Shown piece after piece: positions 1 through 9,200 of a stretch of DNA of 64,000 nt (position 1 is its first letter; each line of letters begins with the position of its first letter). The stretch spans positions 1-64,000 of the forward strand of contig JAAYYI010000112.1 in assembly GCA_012515445.1 (NCBI GenBank), written 5' to 3'. Origin of the DNA: Candidatus Bathyarchaeota archaeon. Its GTDB lineage: Archaea; Thermoproteota; Bathyarchaeia; Bathyarchaeales; Bathycorpusculaceae. The position numbers were made by a program, and so were the translations under genes. The notes below the pieces were generated by a model. That model was not told the origin of the DNA, did not search any database, and saw only the letters and a list, made by a program, of their open reading frames with translations.

Positions 1-63
1 ATAGAGGGGGAATTGACTGGTTATGTTTATGGTTTGCGCTCGAAAGCCGAACAACATAGATAG
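1..63 (+). CDS. C-terminal end of an unknown protein (partial)
   Basis: Frame 1 is open from the first base to a TAG at 61-63 and encodes about 20 residues ending in GLRSKAEQHR. The composition is protein-like, but the fragment is too short to identify and the 5' part lies outside the window. It could equally be chance. Confidence 0.25.
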   Translation: MEGELTGYVYGLRSKAEQHR

Positions 64-79
64 GCAATTAACGAGCAGA

Positions 80-271
80 TTATTGTACAGCTAACTGGTT
101 GGACACTACATAATCGTGAGCGTTTTCCTTTAATTGAAAGTTAAGACTACTGGCAAGATTTTTTAGGATCTCCAAACAAGCTACAGTCACTTCACTTTTA
201 AGAGCATATAGTGTACATTCGCTAACCATTTCATCGCGAATTCCAAGATTCATAACGAAAGGTATTTCCAA
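80..271 (-). CDS. possible small hypothetical protein (63 aa)
   Basis: The ORF starts with TTG at 271, or with ATG at 253. It encodes a short mixed polar/hydrophobic chain with an amphipathic stretch (TVACLEILKNLASSLNF). No family is recognised, no Shine-Dalgarno motif is evident, and the region around it is otherwise non-coding. It is listed only because its composition is more protein-like than a typical shadow ORF. Confidence 0.25.
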   Translation of the reverse strand: MEIPFVMNLGIRDEMVSECTLYALKSEVTVACLEILKNLASSLNFQLKENAHDYVVSNQLAVQ

Positions 272-692
272 CTACAAGGACTGAGTAAACAATAGCATGT
301 CCTGGTGGTTTAAAAGTTATGTATCAGCGTATGTCATGCAGAACTGAAGTTTTTTTTGTAAATGCATTTACCCAGGGGTTGTTGCGCTGTCACCACAACC
401 AACCTGCAACGCTTCCCAGCTGCCAATTTAAAAAAGAAATCTTAGCTTAAAATTATGGAAGATGACGTTAGCGAGGCCGAATTCTCTTTTTCTTCAAATT
501 TGTAAAAAAATGTTAGTCAGCCGCTGGATCTTTGAGGCCAAAACCCTAAAAAACAAACAACACAACACAGTACATGGACAGGAACCTGTTTTTTATGACC
601 CCAAACCGCTACTTTGAACATAAAATCTGCGTTTTTAGTGCAAAGTATAATAAAGCAGACAGGATAGCCATAGCCAGAGAGGCAAATAAACC
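272..692. other. intergenic region upstream of apgM
   Basis: About 420 bases without a convincing gene. It contains a diverged copy of a dispersed repeat (381-505, listed separately). An A/T-rich stretch around 641-650 (AAAGTATAATAAAG) could be the TATA element of the following gene. Nothing else is recognised. Confidence 0.5.
381..505 (+). repeat. dispersed intergenic repeat, family 2, diverged copy
   Basis: It shares the block CAACCAACCTGCAAC and, further on, a GAAGATGA...TTCTC...TTCTTC...AATT arrangement with the copies at 10513 and 45458. In this copy GGTTGT and ACAACC form a perfect 6-base inverted repeat before the shared block. The middle part has diverged. It is non-coding in all three places. 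Confidence 0.55.
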
Positions 693-1973
693 GTGAAACT
701 ACTCTTCATCGCCATAGACGGAATGGGCGACCTCCCGATTCCGGCGTTGGGTAACAAGACCACTCTTGAAGCCGCCCAGACACCAAACCTTGACTCGCTT
801 GTAAAAATCGGTAAAACAGGAGTAATGTACACCGTACAGGAGGGTGTTGCGCCGGAAAGCGACGTGGCAGTCATATCGCTACTAGGCTATGACCCGTTTG
901 TGTACAGCACCGGAAGAGGAGTCACGGAAGCAGTCGGCGCTGGACTTGACATGCATGACGGCGACCTCGCATTACGCTGCAACTTTGCCACACTAGGCGA
1001 AGGCAAAAACATCGTTGACCGCAGAGTGGGACGCAACCTTACCAACGAGGAAGCAACTGAGCTCTCAGCAGCCGTCAACAGAGAACTTAAACTAACATCT
1101 TACCCAGCCACATTTGAATTCAAAAATACACTTGGCCACCGCGCAGTCCTGCTAATCAAAAGCAAAGACAAGCCGCTGTCAAGCCACATAACAAACAGCG
1201 ACCCCGCATACGCAATCATAAACGGCTTGGGCGTGGCGCAGACAAACCCCGAAATGGTCGTAAAAACCGTCCAAGCCACAGACGACACAGAAGCCGCCAA
1301 GGTTTCGGCGGATTTAGTTAACGAGTTCATAGAGAAATCGCACGCAATATGGCAGAATCACTCAATCAACAAGAAACGCGCAGAGGAAGGCAAACTCAAA
1401 GCCAACGTCATTCTAACCCGCGACGCCGGCCACATGCTCCCCAAACTTTTCAACATCAACCAGCGCTACAACGTAAGCTTCGAATGCCTCGCAGACATGA
1501 ACACCGAACGCGGAATAGCCGAAATGGCGGGGATGGAGTCCTATCTTCTTGCGCCGCCCTCAGGCAACCTGCAATCAGACATGCAAGTCCGCGTTGAAAT
1601 GCTGCTAAAAGACCTTCCAAAACACGACTGCTTCTACATACACCTCAAAGGCCCAGACGAACCCGGCCACGACGGCAACTATAAACGCAAAATAGAAATC
1701 ATCCAAGCAATCGACAGGTACTTCTTTGGGCCACTGCTAAAACAGATCAACCTCAAAGACACAATCATCTGCGTAACCTCAGATCACTCGACTCCATGCA
1801 TCCTCAAAGTGCACAGTGACACCCCGGTTGCGGTGCTGATCGCAGGCGGCAGCGTTGCAGGCGAAGGCAGAGCTGTAAAGTTCAGCGAGAAAAACGCCTC
1901 TTTGGGCAGCTTGGGGACGATTGCACGGGGCTGCGAGTTAATGCCTAAGTTAATGGAGCTATTTAGGCAGTAA
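693..1973 (+). CDS. apgM: 2,3-bisphosphoglycerate-independent phosphoglycerate mutase, archaeal type
   Basis: A 426-residue protein of the ApgM branch of the alkaline phosphatase superfamily. It interconverts 3- and 2-phosphoglycerate in glycolysis and gluconeogenesis. The N-terminus IAIDGMGDLP carries the first metal-binding Asp. It is followed by TLEAAQTPNLDSL and by ESDVAVISLLGYDP with the phosphate-accepting Ser region. The C-terminal part has HDGNYKRKIEIIQAID and TSDHSTPC, which supply the remaining metal ligands. Length matches archaeal members (about 400-430 aa). The start is GTG at 693, with a purine-rich AGAGAGGC about 10 bases upstream. It stands alone, and the next 540 bases are non-coding. 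Confidence 0.93.
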   Translation: MKLLFIAIDGMGDLPIPALGNKTTLEAAQTPNLDSLVKIGKTGVMYTVQEGVAPESDVAVISLLGYDPFVYSTGRGVTEAVGAGLDMHDGDLALRCNFATLGEGKNIVDRRVGRNLTNEEATELSAAVNRELKLTSYPATFEFKNTLGHRAVLLIKSKDKPLSSHITNSDPAYAIINGLGVAQTNPEMVVKTVQATDDTEAAKVSADLVNEFIEKSHAIWQNHSINKKRAEEGKLKANVILTRDAGHMLPKLFNINQRYNVSFECLADMNTERGIAEMAGMESYLLAPPSGNLQSDMQVRVEMLLKDLPKHDCFYIHLKGPDEPGHDGNYKRKIEIIQAIDRYFFGPLLKQINLKDTIICVTSDHSTPCILKVHSDTPVAVLIAGGSVAGEGRAVKFSEKNASLGSLGTIARGCELMPKLMELFRQ

Positions 1974-2512
1974 CTATTCCGCCTATTAGGTAAAATACCA
2001 GCCACAGCACAAACGAGAAATACCCACACAGAGTTAGGTTTTTTAGCTTACTGATTGGTTCTGATACCCAAGCGCAACCTCCAAACCCACATCAAGCACA
2101 ACAAGACAAAAGCGTTTACACATATGCGACAATAGTAGAAGAAAACAAGCAAAGCAAACCACCCATCACCAAAAACACACAGAAAACAATTCATCCAAAC
2201 ACATCAACTAACAAACAACAAAAACACGCACCCAACACACATCCAACAACCAACAATCCACAAACAACCACAACCCAACAACACCCAAAACAAAACCCAA
2301 AAACCCCACCCCCCCCAAAACACCACAACCACACAAAACAAAAAACGATTAACACATACAAGCAATCCCACGTATACCAAAACCAGCACATGCTTAAAGT
2401 CGCCAAAAAAGCAATCGAAAAGGCTTAACTTTCAAATTTAGACATATACCTGTCTTTTCTACACATTGTCTGACTGCCAAAGATACAGGGGAACTACCGT
2501 AAGTATTAAAGA
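1974..2512. other. intergenic region with an A/C-rich, G- and T-poor tract
   Basis: No supportable gene lies here. From about 2100 to 2345 the plus strand is almost entirely A and C. The 180 bases 2161-2340 hold only about two G and about eight T, including a run of eight or so C near 2310. The two minus-strand ORFs listed here are Trp/Cys/Gly/Val-rich translations of this biased tract and are not genes. The A/T-rich stretch at 2425-2455 may hold the promoter of the next gene. Confidence 0.7.
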
Positions 2513-2560
2513 ATGATCACGACAATACCACTACTGTATTTCGCGTGGATGTGCCATTTC

Positions 2561-5500
2561 ATGACTGAACAAACAGAGTTCACTCTTACTTCTTCAGCAA
2601 TGAAGCGAGTCGAAGACTGGAAATCCAGACTCATCGACCTCTCCAAAAAGAACAATCTACTCTACTTCAAAAAAGGCAAACGAGGAAACCTAACAATCAC
2701 ACAACCCGATTCACAGAAAATATTCGACACCCTTATAATTAAAAAAAGCCGGCTGGAATTCTACCTACCCCCTGAAGAGAAAAAACCTGCTAAAACTGAG
2801 ACAGAATCGCCTGAGAAACAAAAATCCAGAGGTAAAGCAAAAGCCAAAGTGAAAGAGCAACCTGAAGCTAAAGTGGCGAAAGGACCAGTCAAGGCCGCCA
2901 CAATGGAAGAGCAGCCAAAGAAGCCATCTGCAAACCAGCTTGTCTGCGGCAGCCTAAGTCGACAGGAACTCGAACGCGCCATAAAACTACTTGAACGCCG
3001 ATCACTACTCGATTACCGCGAACGCGGTGTACGCATCCTCTATGCAGCTTTCGGCACACTCAACTGGGTTGACTCAGAAACAAAAGAAGCCGTCCAGTCA
3101 CCGCTAATTCTGGTTCCGCTGGAGATAGGCAAAGAATCAATCCGCGCACCATACAGCATCGGCTTGCCACCGGTTGAAGACGAAGCTGTCCTAAACCCCG
3201 CTCTGCAGGCTAAACTAAAAAACGACTTCAGGATTGATTTGCCGCCGCTGCCTGAGGAGTGGGATGAAGCTAAACTTGCCGATTACTACACGCAAGTCGA
3301 GGCTGCTGTTGCTGAGTTGAAGTGGAAAACCGAGGCATCAACGAACCTTGGCTTGTTCAGCTTCCAGAAACTGGTCATCTACAAGGACCTTGAAGCTAAC
3401 GCGCAAATAGTTACACAAAACCCAATCGTCCGGGCTATTGCCGGATTAAAAGAAGATAACCTCATTGTTTCTGGGCTTCCAGACGAGAAAGACGTTGACA
3501 AGATTGAGCAACCCGCTAAAACCTATCAGGTACTCGACGCTGACAGCAGCCAACGCGTCTCAATCGAGTACGCCCTGCGCGGCCAGAGCTTCGTGATGAA
3601 GGGTCCGCCGGGAACAGGAAAAAGCCAAACAATCGCCAACATGGTCGCAGAATGCATAGCCAACGGTAAATCCGTGCTGTTTGTCAGTGACAAGATGGCT
3701 GCGCTCGAAGTTGTTTACAAACGCCTCAGCGAAGTGGGTTTAGCTCACTTCTGCTTAGAGTTGCACAGCAGTAAAGCTAACAAGCAGCAAGTCGTCGCCG
3801 AGTTGAAGCGCAGTTTAGACGAGAACCTTGTACCCCGCAAACTGCCATCCGCCCACGAATTCGACCGGTTAACCGAGTATCGTGATTCACTTAACGGTTA
3901 CGTGGCTGCACTGCATGGCAAACGCCAGTATCTGCAGAGAAGCGCATACGAAGTCCTAAGTATCATATCCAGCCTTGAACGTGTACCCTTCGTACCCGTC
4001 GGCTTACCCGAAGTAGGCACCCTGACACCGCAGAAGATGCGTGAACTCGAAGAGCTCGTAAGCCAACTTAGCAAAGTCTGGGCAGTTGTTGAAGAGCAGG
4101 ATTTCCCGTGGGTGGGTTACCGCGCTGACAAGTACAACCTTGAAATCCGCAGCGAACTACTCACAACCCTTGAGGCAATCAACCAGTCACTACACGATTT
4201 AGAGCTGGAAACTGAGGCTTTCTCCGCCAAACTCGGCGTTTTCCCACCGGAATCCTATGCCCGCATCCAGTGGCTACTTGACGTCAGCAAACTACTGCTT
4301 GAAAGCCCCAAGCCGGAGCAGGCATGGATGACTGACCAAACATTAGATAAACTGCTGGCTGAAGCGAAAGCTTACCTAGAAACCATGAACTGGATAAAGC
4401 AAACCCGCACAGAACTACTACAACGATACAGCCCCGCAGTTTTCGATCTGCCTTTGTCGCGCTCAGGGGAGCTGCAGCAAGCAATAACAACCTTGGGCAA
4501 AATCTCCGCCATTCCAGATATAGCAGGCGGCGAATTCCTCGCAAAACGCGAAAAATTCCTTACATTCGTTAAAAATACACAGTTAACTACGAAAAAATGG
4601 CAGGACCTCTCCCGGCAGCTTACGCCGCTGCTTGGTTTAGACACCGGCGACCTAACAATCACGCAACTCAAGCAACTCGCACGTATGGCGCTTTTGTGCT
4701 TCGCCGAGGACAAGCCAGAGCCGCAATGGTTTGACGCAAAATACCTTGAGGAGGTACAGGAAACCATCACAGATGCCCGCCAAATCTACCAGGAATACGG
4801 ACTGCTGAAAAGTAGGCTAGACCAGACCTACACGGACGAACTCTACAGCCTCGACTTAGACACATTAATCGCGAACTACAGTGGTCCCTACCAGAACGGC
4901 ATCAAGCTATTCAATAGCGACTACCGCAACGACCAGAAACGCATCGCCAAAGTCACCAACGACGGCAAAGTACCCAAAGAAGTACTCCAAGACCTCATCG
5001 ACGCCAGAAAAGTCCTAAAACTAAAAAAGAAAATCGACTCCTCAGCGGAAACTGTCCAGAATCTACTCGGCCACTACTACCACAAAAGCCGCACAGACTT
5101 CAACGGCGCAGAAAAGGCCGCGGCGATCGCCGAGGAAATCCGCAAGTTATCTTGGGCGACAAGCGTACCGGAACCACTTATTAAACTGCTAACGGCATCA
5201 GCTGCTCCTTCACCTATGATTAAGAATCTGGGTCAGGAACTCCGTGACGGCGTGGAAAAGTGGGAGAGCCAAGCGGAAGAATTCACTGCTTTGGTGCCGC
5301 AGGTTATGGTGAAATCTGAGAAGGCACTCGCTGACACAGAGCTTCTACTGGTTGAGGAGTGGGCAAACGACGTAGATCGCCTGCTAACGCCGCTGTGTAA
5401 CGTAACCAAAGACACCTTAAGCGTAGCAAAAGCCGAGCCGAATAGTTACAGCCAATTAATCGGCGACCTTCAAAACGCTGAGGAAATCCGCAAGAAAGAG

Positions 5501-8245
5501 GCACAGATAGTGGGCGAAAAAGCTCAATTAGCAGAGAAATATGGTGTCCGCTTCCAAGAGCTCCAAACCGACTGGCAAGATATCGTGTCAGTGCTGGAGT
5601 GGGTTGTTAAGGTTCAGGCTGCCTTCGGCGATATGCCCGTGCCCGAAGCGTACGCTGAACTTGCAGCAAAAGGCCCAGATGCGGCTCCTTCAAGCACAGA
5701 GTTAGTCGCTAGACGGGACGCCTCACTTAAAGTGCTAGCGGACTTTGGCAGACGCTTTGAATCTGAGATGCGTTACCAGAACCGGAAATTAACCGACTGT
5801 GAAATCAAAGCTATCGAAGAACGCATACAATCCCTCAGGGACAGGGTTGATGACTTACAGGTCTGGATAGACTACAATGACACAAAGAACCGCTTTGCTC
5901 TGCGTGGGCTTGACCCATTCTTCGCCAAGCTGGTGGAGCTCAAGCTGCCCGCAGCGGATCTGCAGCCAACATTCTGCAAAGGCGTCTACCAAGAATGGAT
6001 AAACAACCTCTACAACGAAGACCCCAAACTCGGCAGGTTCCGAAGAGAAAACCATGAACAGCTAATCGCTGACTTCAGGAAACTCGATCAGGAACTCATC
6101 GCCTTAACCTCCGGCATGGTTATAGACTCAGTGAACAGCAGAAAACCCCAAGATATCCTCATCCAAGCCGCAGACACCGAAGCAGCAGTACTCTCCAAGG
6201 AAGCCGCAAAGAAGCGGCGCCTGATGCCCATACGCACATTAATGCAGAAAATCCCCAACCTGCTCGTTAAACTTAAACCCTGCCTGCTAATGAGTCCCAT
6301 CTCAGTCAGCCAGTTCCTACCGCCCGAAGCCAAATTCGACCTGGTACTCTTCGATGAGGCATCACAGCTTGTACCCGAAGACGCAATCGGCGCGATCTAC
6401 CGCGGCAAAACAGTCGTAGTCGCAGGCGATAACAAGCAGCTGCCGCCCACATCGTTCTTCCAGAAGAGCCTGCTTGACGATAAAGACTGGGATGAACTCG
6501 CCGACGAAGACGTTGAAGTATTTGACAGCATCCTAGACGAATGCTTAGGCATCGGCTTACCTGTTAAAACGCTGAAGTGGCACTACAGAAGCAAACACGA
6601 AGACCTAATCGCGTTCTCTAACCAGCGCTTCTACGACGGCGCCATGATCACCTTCCCAGCGGCGAAGGCGCAAACAGATAGCTTAGGTGTAAAACTGGTC
6701 TACGTCGCCGACGGCGTATACGACAGAGGAGGCAAACGAGATAACCCCGTTGAAGCAGAGAAAGTCGCAGACTTAGTCTTTGAGCACTTCAAAAACTATC
6801 CAAAGAAGACGCTTGGTGTGGTGACGTTTAGCATCGCGCAGATGGATGCAGTGCAGGAAGCAATCGACCGCAGACTCGAAGCTCAGCCGGAATTCGACCG
6901 GTTCTTCAAAGAAGACCGCCTTGAAGGCTTCTTCATCAAGAACCTCGAAAACGTGCAGGGAGACGAACGCGACGTAATATTCTTCAGCGTCGGCTACGGC
7001 TACGACCAGAACAGGGGCATATCGATGAATTTCGGCCCGCTAAACAAGGCAGGCGGCGAACGCAGACTAAACGTAGCAGTCACGCGCGCAAGGGAAAAAG
7101 TGGTGCTGATCACCTCGATTAAAGGCTCAGACATTGACCCTGACGCTAAAGCACTGGGGGTACAGACGCTACGGACATACCTCGACTACGCCGAGCACAG
7201 CACAAGCACATATAAAGCAAAAGATAACCAAGGCACCTTCGACTCCGCACTCGACGAAGACGTAGCTAACGAAATCAAAAAGCTGGGCTACCAAATCACT
7301 CCCGAAGTCGGATCCAGCGGCTACAAAATCGACATAGGCATACTTGACCCCGTAAACAAGGGCCACTACCTCATAGGCGTAGAATGCGACGGCACAACAT
7401 ATCAGTCGAGCAATAGCGCACGCGACCGCGACCGTCTCCGCGAGCAGGTACTGCGCAAACTGGGCTGGCGTATCCACCGCATATGGGCACCCGCATGGGT
7501 TGCTAGACGCGACAGCGAAATCCGCCGCTTACAAGAAGCGATTGAACAGGCGCAGAAGCAGCAGATAGAGAGCGACTCACAGAAGCCAGCAACTGCCACA
7601 GTTATCGACGTGCAGAAGAACAGCTTCGGCGGTGTCGAAAAACTCGCCGTTCCCTACAAGGTTCACCCGCTTAAAGCCACATACAACCCCTACATCAAAG
7701 TCGCCAACGGCAGAACCACAGTCGACTCAAAAACCAAAAACGAGTTCCACTACCCAGAAAACCGCGAAAACCAAACAAAAATGCTCTCAGACCTAATCAC
7801 AAACGAGGGCCCAGTGCACTTCGACTACGCCGTGGAACGCTTAGTAGCAACCTGGGGCATAAAGCAGCATAACCCAAAAATTTCGCATGCAGTCAAAGAA
7901 GCACTAAACAACCTTATCCGCGAAAAGAAAGTCAACATAAAAGGCAGCTTCCTCTGGCCAGCAGGGCTAAAAGAAGTCCCTATCCGAATCCCAACACAAG
8001 GCACGCCTGAATCGAGACGTAAAGCACAGTACATTGCACCAGAAGAAGTCGAGGCAGCCATGAAGGCAGTGGCGCAGTACGCTCTTGGCATAAGCGAAGA
8101 TTCACTAATTTCAGAGACAGCAAAACTGTTCGGGCTTAACCACTCAGGCGACGACGCAAAGCAGGTTTTCAGCGAAATACTCCGCCGCCTAATAAGAGAG
8201 CGTAAACTGGTTCAGAGAGACGACGGCGTAGTAGTCGTCGCCTAA
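2561..8245 (+). CDS. giant DUF4011 / SF1 helicase / Vsr-like nuclease / DUF3320 protein
   Basis: About 1,890 residues. The N-terminus (MKRVEDWKSRLIDLSKKNNLLYF) is the DUF4011 signature. A charged Lys/Pro/Glu linker follows. The Walker A GPPGTGKS lies near residue 350, then comes a roughly 900-residue helical insert. The Walker B-like LFDEASQLVPEDAI is near 1265, and SF1 motifs VAGDNKQLPPT, WHYRSKHEDLI and NVAVTRAREKV follow. Near 1590-1660 there is a PD-(D/E)xK nuclease of the MTES_1575/Vsr-like type (KIDIGILD...GVECDG). A DUF3320-like C-terminus ends the protein. Related large proteins are listed as candidate defence proteins (DUF4011-helicase-Vsr); here no partner gene is present. ATG 2561 is chosen because the 16 residues upstream (from ATG 2513) look non-native, but neither start has a clear Shine-Dalgarno. 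The gene converges with the next one, overlapping by 4 bases. Confidence 0.85.
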   Translation: MTEQTEFTLTSSAMKRVEDWKSRLIDLSKKNNLLYFKKGKRGNLTITQPDSQKIFDTLIIKKSRLEFYLPPEEKKPAKTETESPEKQKSRGKAKAKVKEQPEAKVAKGPVKAATMEEQPKKPSANQLVCGSLSRQELERAIKLLERRSLLDYRERGVRILYAAFGTLNWVDSETKEAVQSPLILVPLEIGKESIRAPYSIGLPPVEDEAVLNPALQAKLKNDFRIDLPPLPEEWDEAKLADYYTQVEAAVAELKWKTEASTNLGLFSFQKLVIYKDLEANAQIVTQNPIVRAIAGLKEDNLIVSGLPDEKDVDKIEQPAKTYQVLDADSSQRVSIEYALRGQSFVMKGPPGTGKSQTIANMVAECIANGKSVLFVSDKMAALEVVYKRLSEVGLAHFCLELHSSKANKQQVVAELKRSLDENLVPRKLPSAHEFDRLTEYRDSLNGYVAALHGKRQYLQRSAYEVLSIISSLERVPFVPVGLPEVGTLTPQKMRELEELVSQLSKVWAVVEEQDFPWVGYRADKYNLEIRSELLTTLEAINQSLHDLELETEAFSAKLGVFPPESYARIQWLLDVSKLLLESPKPEQAWMTDQTLDKLLAEAKAYLETMNWIKQTRTELLQRYSPAVFDLPLSRSGELQQAITTLGKISAIPDIAGGEFLAKREKFLTFVKNTQLTTKKWQDLSRQLTPLLGLDTGDLTITQLKQLARMALLCFAEDKPEPQWFDAKYLEEVQETITDARQIYQEYGLLKSRLDQTYTDELYSLDLDTLIANYSGPYQNGIKLFNSDYRNDQKRIAKVTNDGKVPKEVLQDLIDARKVLKLKKKIDSSAETVQNLLGHYYHKSRTDFNGAEKAAAIAEEIRKLSWATSVPEPLIKLLTASAAPSPMIKNLGQELRDGVEKWESQAEEFTALVPQVMVKSEKALADTELLLVEEWANDVDRLLTPLCNVTKDTLSVAKAEPNSYSQLIGDLQNAEEIRKKEAQIVGEKAQLAEKYGVRFQELQTDWQDIVSVLEWVVKVQAAFGDMPVPEAYAELAAKGPDAAPSSTELVARRDASLKVLADFGRRFESEMRYQNRKLTDCEIKAIEERIQSLRDRVDDLQVWIDYNDTKNRFALRGLDPFFAKLVELKLPAADLQPTFCKGVYQEWINNLYNEDPKLGRFRRENHEQLIADFRKLDQELIALTSGMVIDSVNSRKPQDILIQAADTEAAVLSKEAAKKRRLMPIRTLMQKIPNLLVKLKPCLLMSPISVSQFLPPEAKFDLVLFDEASQLVPEDAIGAIYRGKTVVVAGDNKQLPPTSFFQKSLLDDKDWDELADEDVEVFDSILDECLGIGLPVKTLKWHYRSKHEDLIAFSNQRFYDGAMITFPAAKAQTDSLGVKLVYVADGVYDRGGKRDNPVEAEKVADLVFEHFKNYPKKTLGVVTFSIAQMDAVQEAIDRRLEAQPEFDRFFKEDRLEGFFIKNLENVQGDERDVIFFSVGYGYDQNRGISMNFGPLNKAGGERRLNVAVTRAREKVVLITSIKGSDIDPDAKALGVQTLRTYLDYAEHSTSTYKAKDNQGTFDSALDEDVANEIKKLGYQITPEVGSSGYKIDIGILDPVNKGHYLIGVECDGTTYQSSNSARDRDRLREQVLRKLGWRIHRIWAPAWVARRDSEIRRLQEAIEQAQKQQIESDSQKPATATVIDVQKNSFGGVEKLAVPYKVHPLKATYNPYIKVANGRTTVDSKTKNEFHYPENRENQTKMLSDLITNEGPVHFDYAVERLVATWGIKQHNPKISHAVKEALNNLIREKKVNIKGSFLWPAGLKEVPIRIPTQGTPESRRKAQYIAPEEVEAAMKAVAQYALGISEDSLISETAKLFGLNHSGDDAKQVFSEILRRLIRERKLVQRDDGVVVVA

Positions 8246-8919
8246 ACTTTATCCATCTTTTTTATTAAAACCGGCAGATCAATCAGCGATGTTATGATAT
8301 AGTTGGCTCCATGAGCCTGCAACTGCTTCTGTGTAGCTAAGCCTGTGGGTATACCGACTGCTACTGCTTTAAGGTCTTTTGCACTTTGCATGTCCGCTAT
8401 GCTGTCGCCTACTATAACCGTGGTAGCGGGCTTTGCGCCCAGTGCTTTTAGCGTCAGCTCAAACTGCTCCGTATCGGGCTTAACATTCTTGACCTTATCG
8501 CGGGAGACAACAACTTGGAAGTACTCCGATATTTTGAAGCGCTGAAGGATATAGTTGACGGCGGTTTCGCTGCTGGTTGTACATAAACCGATTTTTAGCT
8601 TCATTTTCTTTAATTCTTTGAGTGCCTCGACGGCGCCGGGTTGCAGGCTGGTGAGCGCGGCGGCTTCCATCTCATGTTTCTCTGCAATCGATAGGCATTG
8701 AGCTCGGATTTCCTTAAATACCTGCGACGGCTTGCTGTTTCTGAAGAAGATTTCTGCCTCTTGCAACATCTCAAATACGCTTTCGTTAACCTTTAGCAGC
8801 GATGCGGGGACACCTGCTCTTAGGAGGTATTCTCTTACTTCGCCGCGTAGCGCTTTGTAGTCAAGGTTGAATGATGTTATTGTTCCGTCTAAATCGAATA
8901 TGACTGCTTCAGTGGCCAT
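8242..8919 (-). CDS. HAD-superfamily phosphatase (phosphoglycolate phosphatase-like)
   Basis: A 225-residue HAD hydrolase. Motif I is FDLDGTITSF, with a helical cap after it. Motif II is LCTTSS, motif III is the Lys in SRDKVKNVKPD, and motif IV is VGDSIADM. These four motifs define Mg-dependent phosphatases of subfamily I. The insert between motifs I and II is the small helical cap of the phosphoglycolate phosphatase/beta-phosphoglucomutase group, so the substrate is probably a small phosphorylated metabolite but cannot be fixed from sequence. ATG 8919 has AGGTGA 7 bases upstream. It overlaps the 3' end of the giant helicase gene by 4 bases, tail to tail. Confidence 0.85.
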   Translation of the reverse strand: MATEAVIFDLDGTITSFNLDYKALRGEVREYLLRAGVPASLLKVNESVFEMLQEAEIFFRNSKPSQVFKEIRAQCLSIAEKHEMEAAALTSLQPGAVEALKELKKMKLKIGLCTTSSETAVNYILQRFKISEYFQVVVSRDKVKNVKPDTEQFELTLKALGAKPATTVIVGDSIADMQSAKDLKAVAVGIPTGLATQKQLQAHGANYIITSLIDLPVLIKKMDKV

Positions 8920-9144
8920 CAGAATTCACCTATTGGCTGATACTTTGGGGGTTTACACTCCCTGAATGCAAGATATACTTTGTGGTTAAACCTTGAGCGG
9001 AATCTATTAACTTACGATTCAATTATGCCTGTTTAAATGTTAATGCCGTTTTTGCGACTAGTATTTTGCTAGTTTATGATGTGAAAGATAGTGAGGTCCT
9101 AATTAGTGCATGCTACATTGGCGCCGTCCTTTTTCATACTTCGC

Positions 9145-9187
9145 ATTCAAATTATTTATTTAATGCATGCTATTTACTTATTTGAAT
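9145..9187. terminator. inverted repeat downstream of the alcohol dehydrogenase gene
   Basis: ATTCAAAT and ATTTGAAT form perfect 8-base arms separated by 27 A/T-rich bases, just past the 3' end of the minus-strand gene that stops at 9201. It may act as a terminator or be a chance palindrome in A/T-rich sequence. The surrounding bases 8920-9200 hold no gene; TGCATGCTA occurs twice there. Confidence 0.3.
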
Positions 9188-9200
9188 AGTTGTTTGTAGC

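Noticed and set aside
2191-2406. Two minus-strand ORFs rich in Cys, Trp, Gly and Val
   Set aside because: They are translations of the A/C-rich tract on the opposite strand; composition is dictated by the base bias and there is no start signal.
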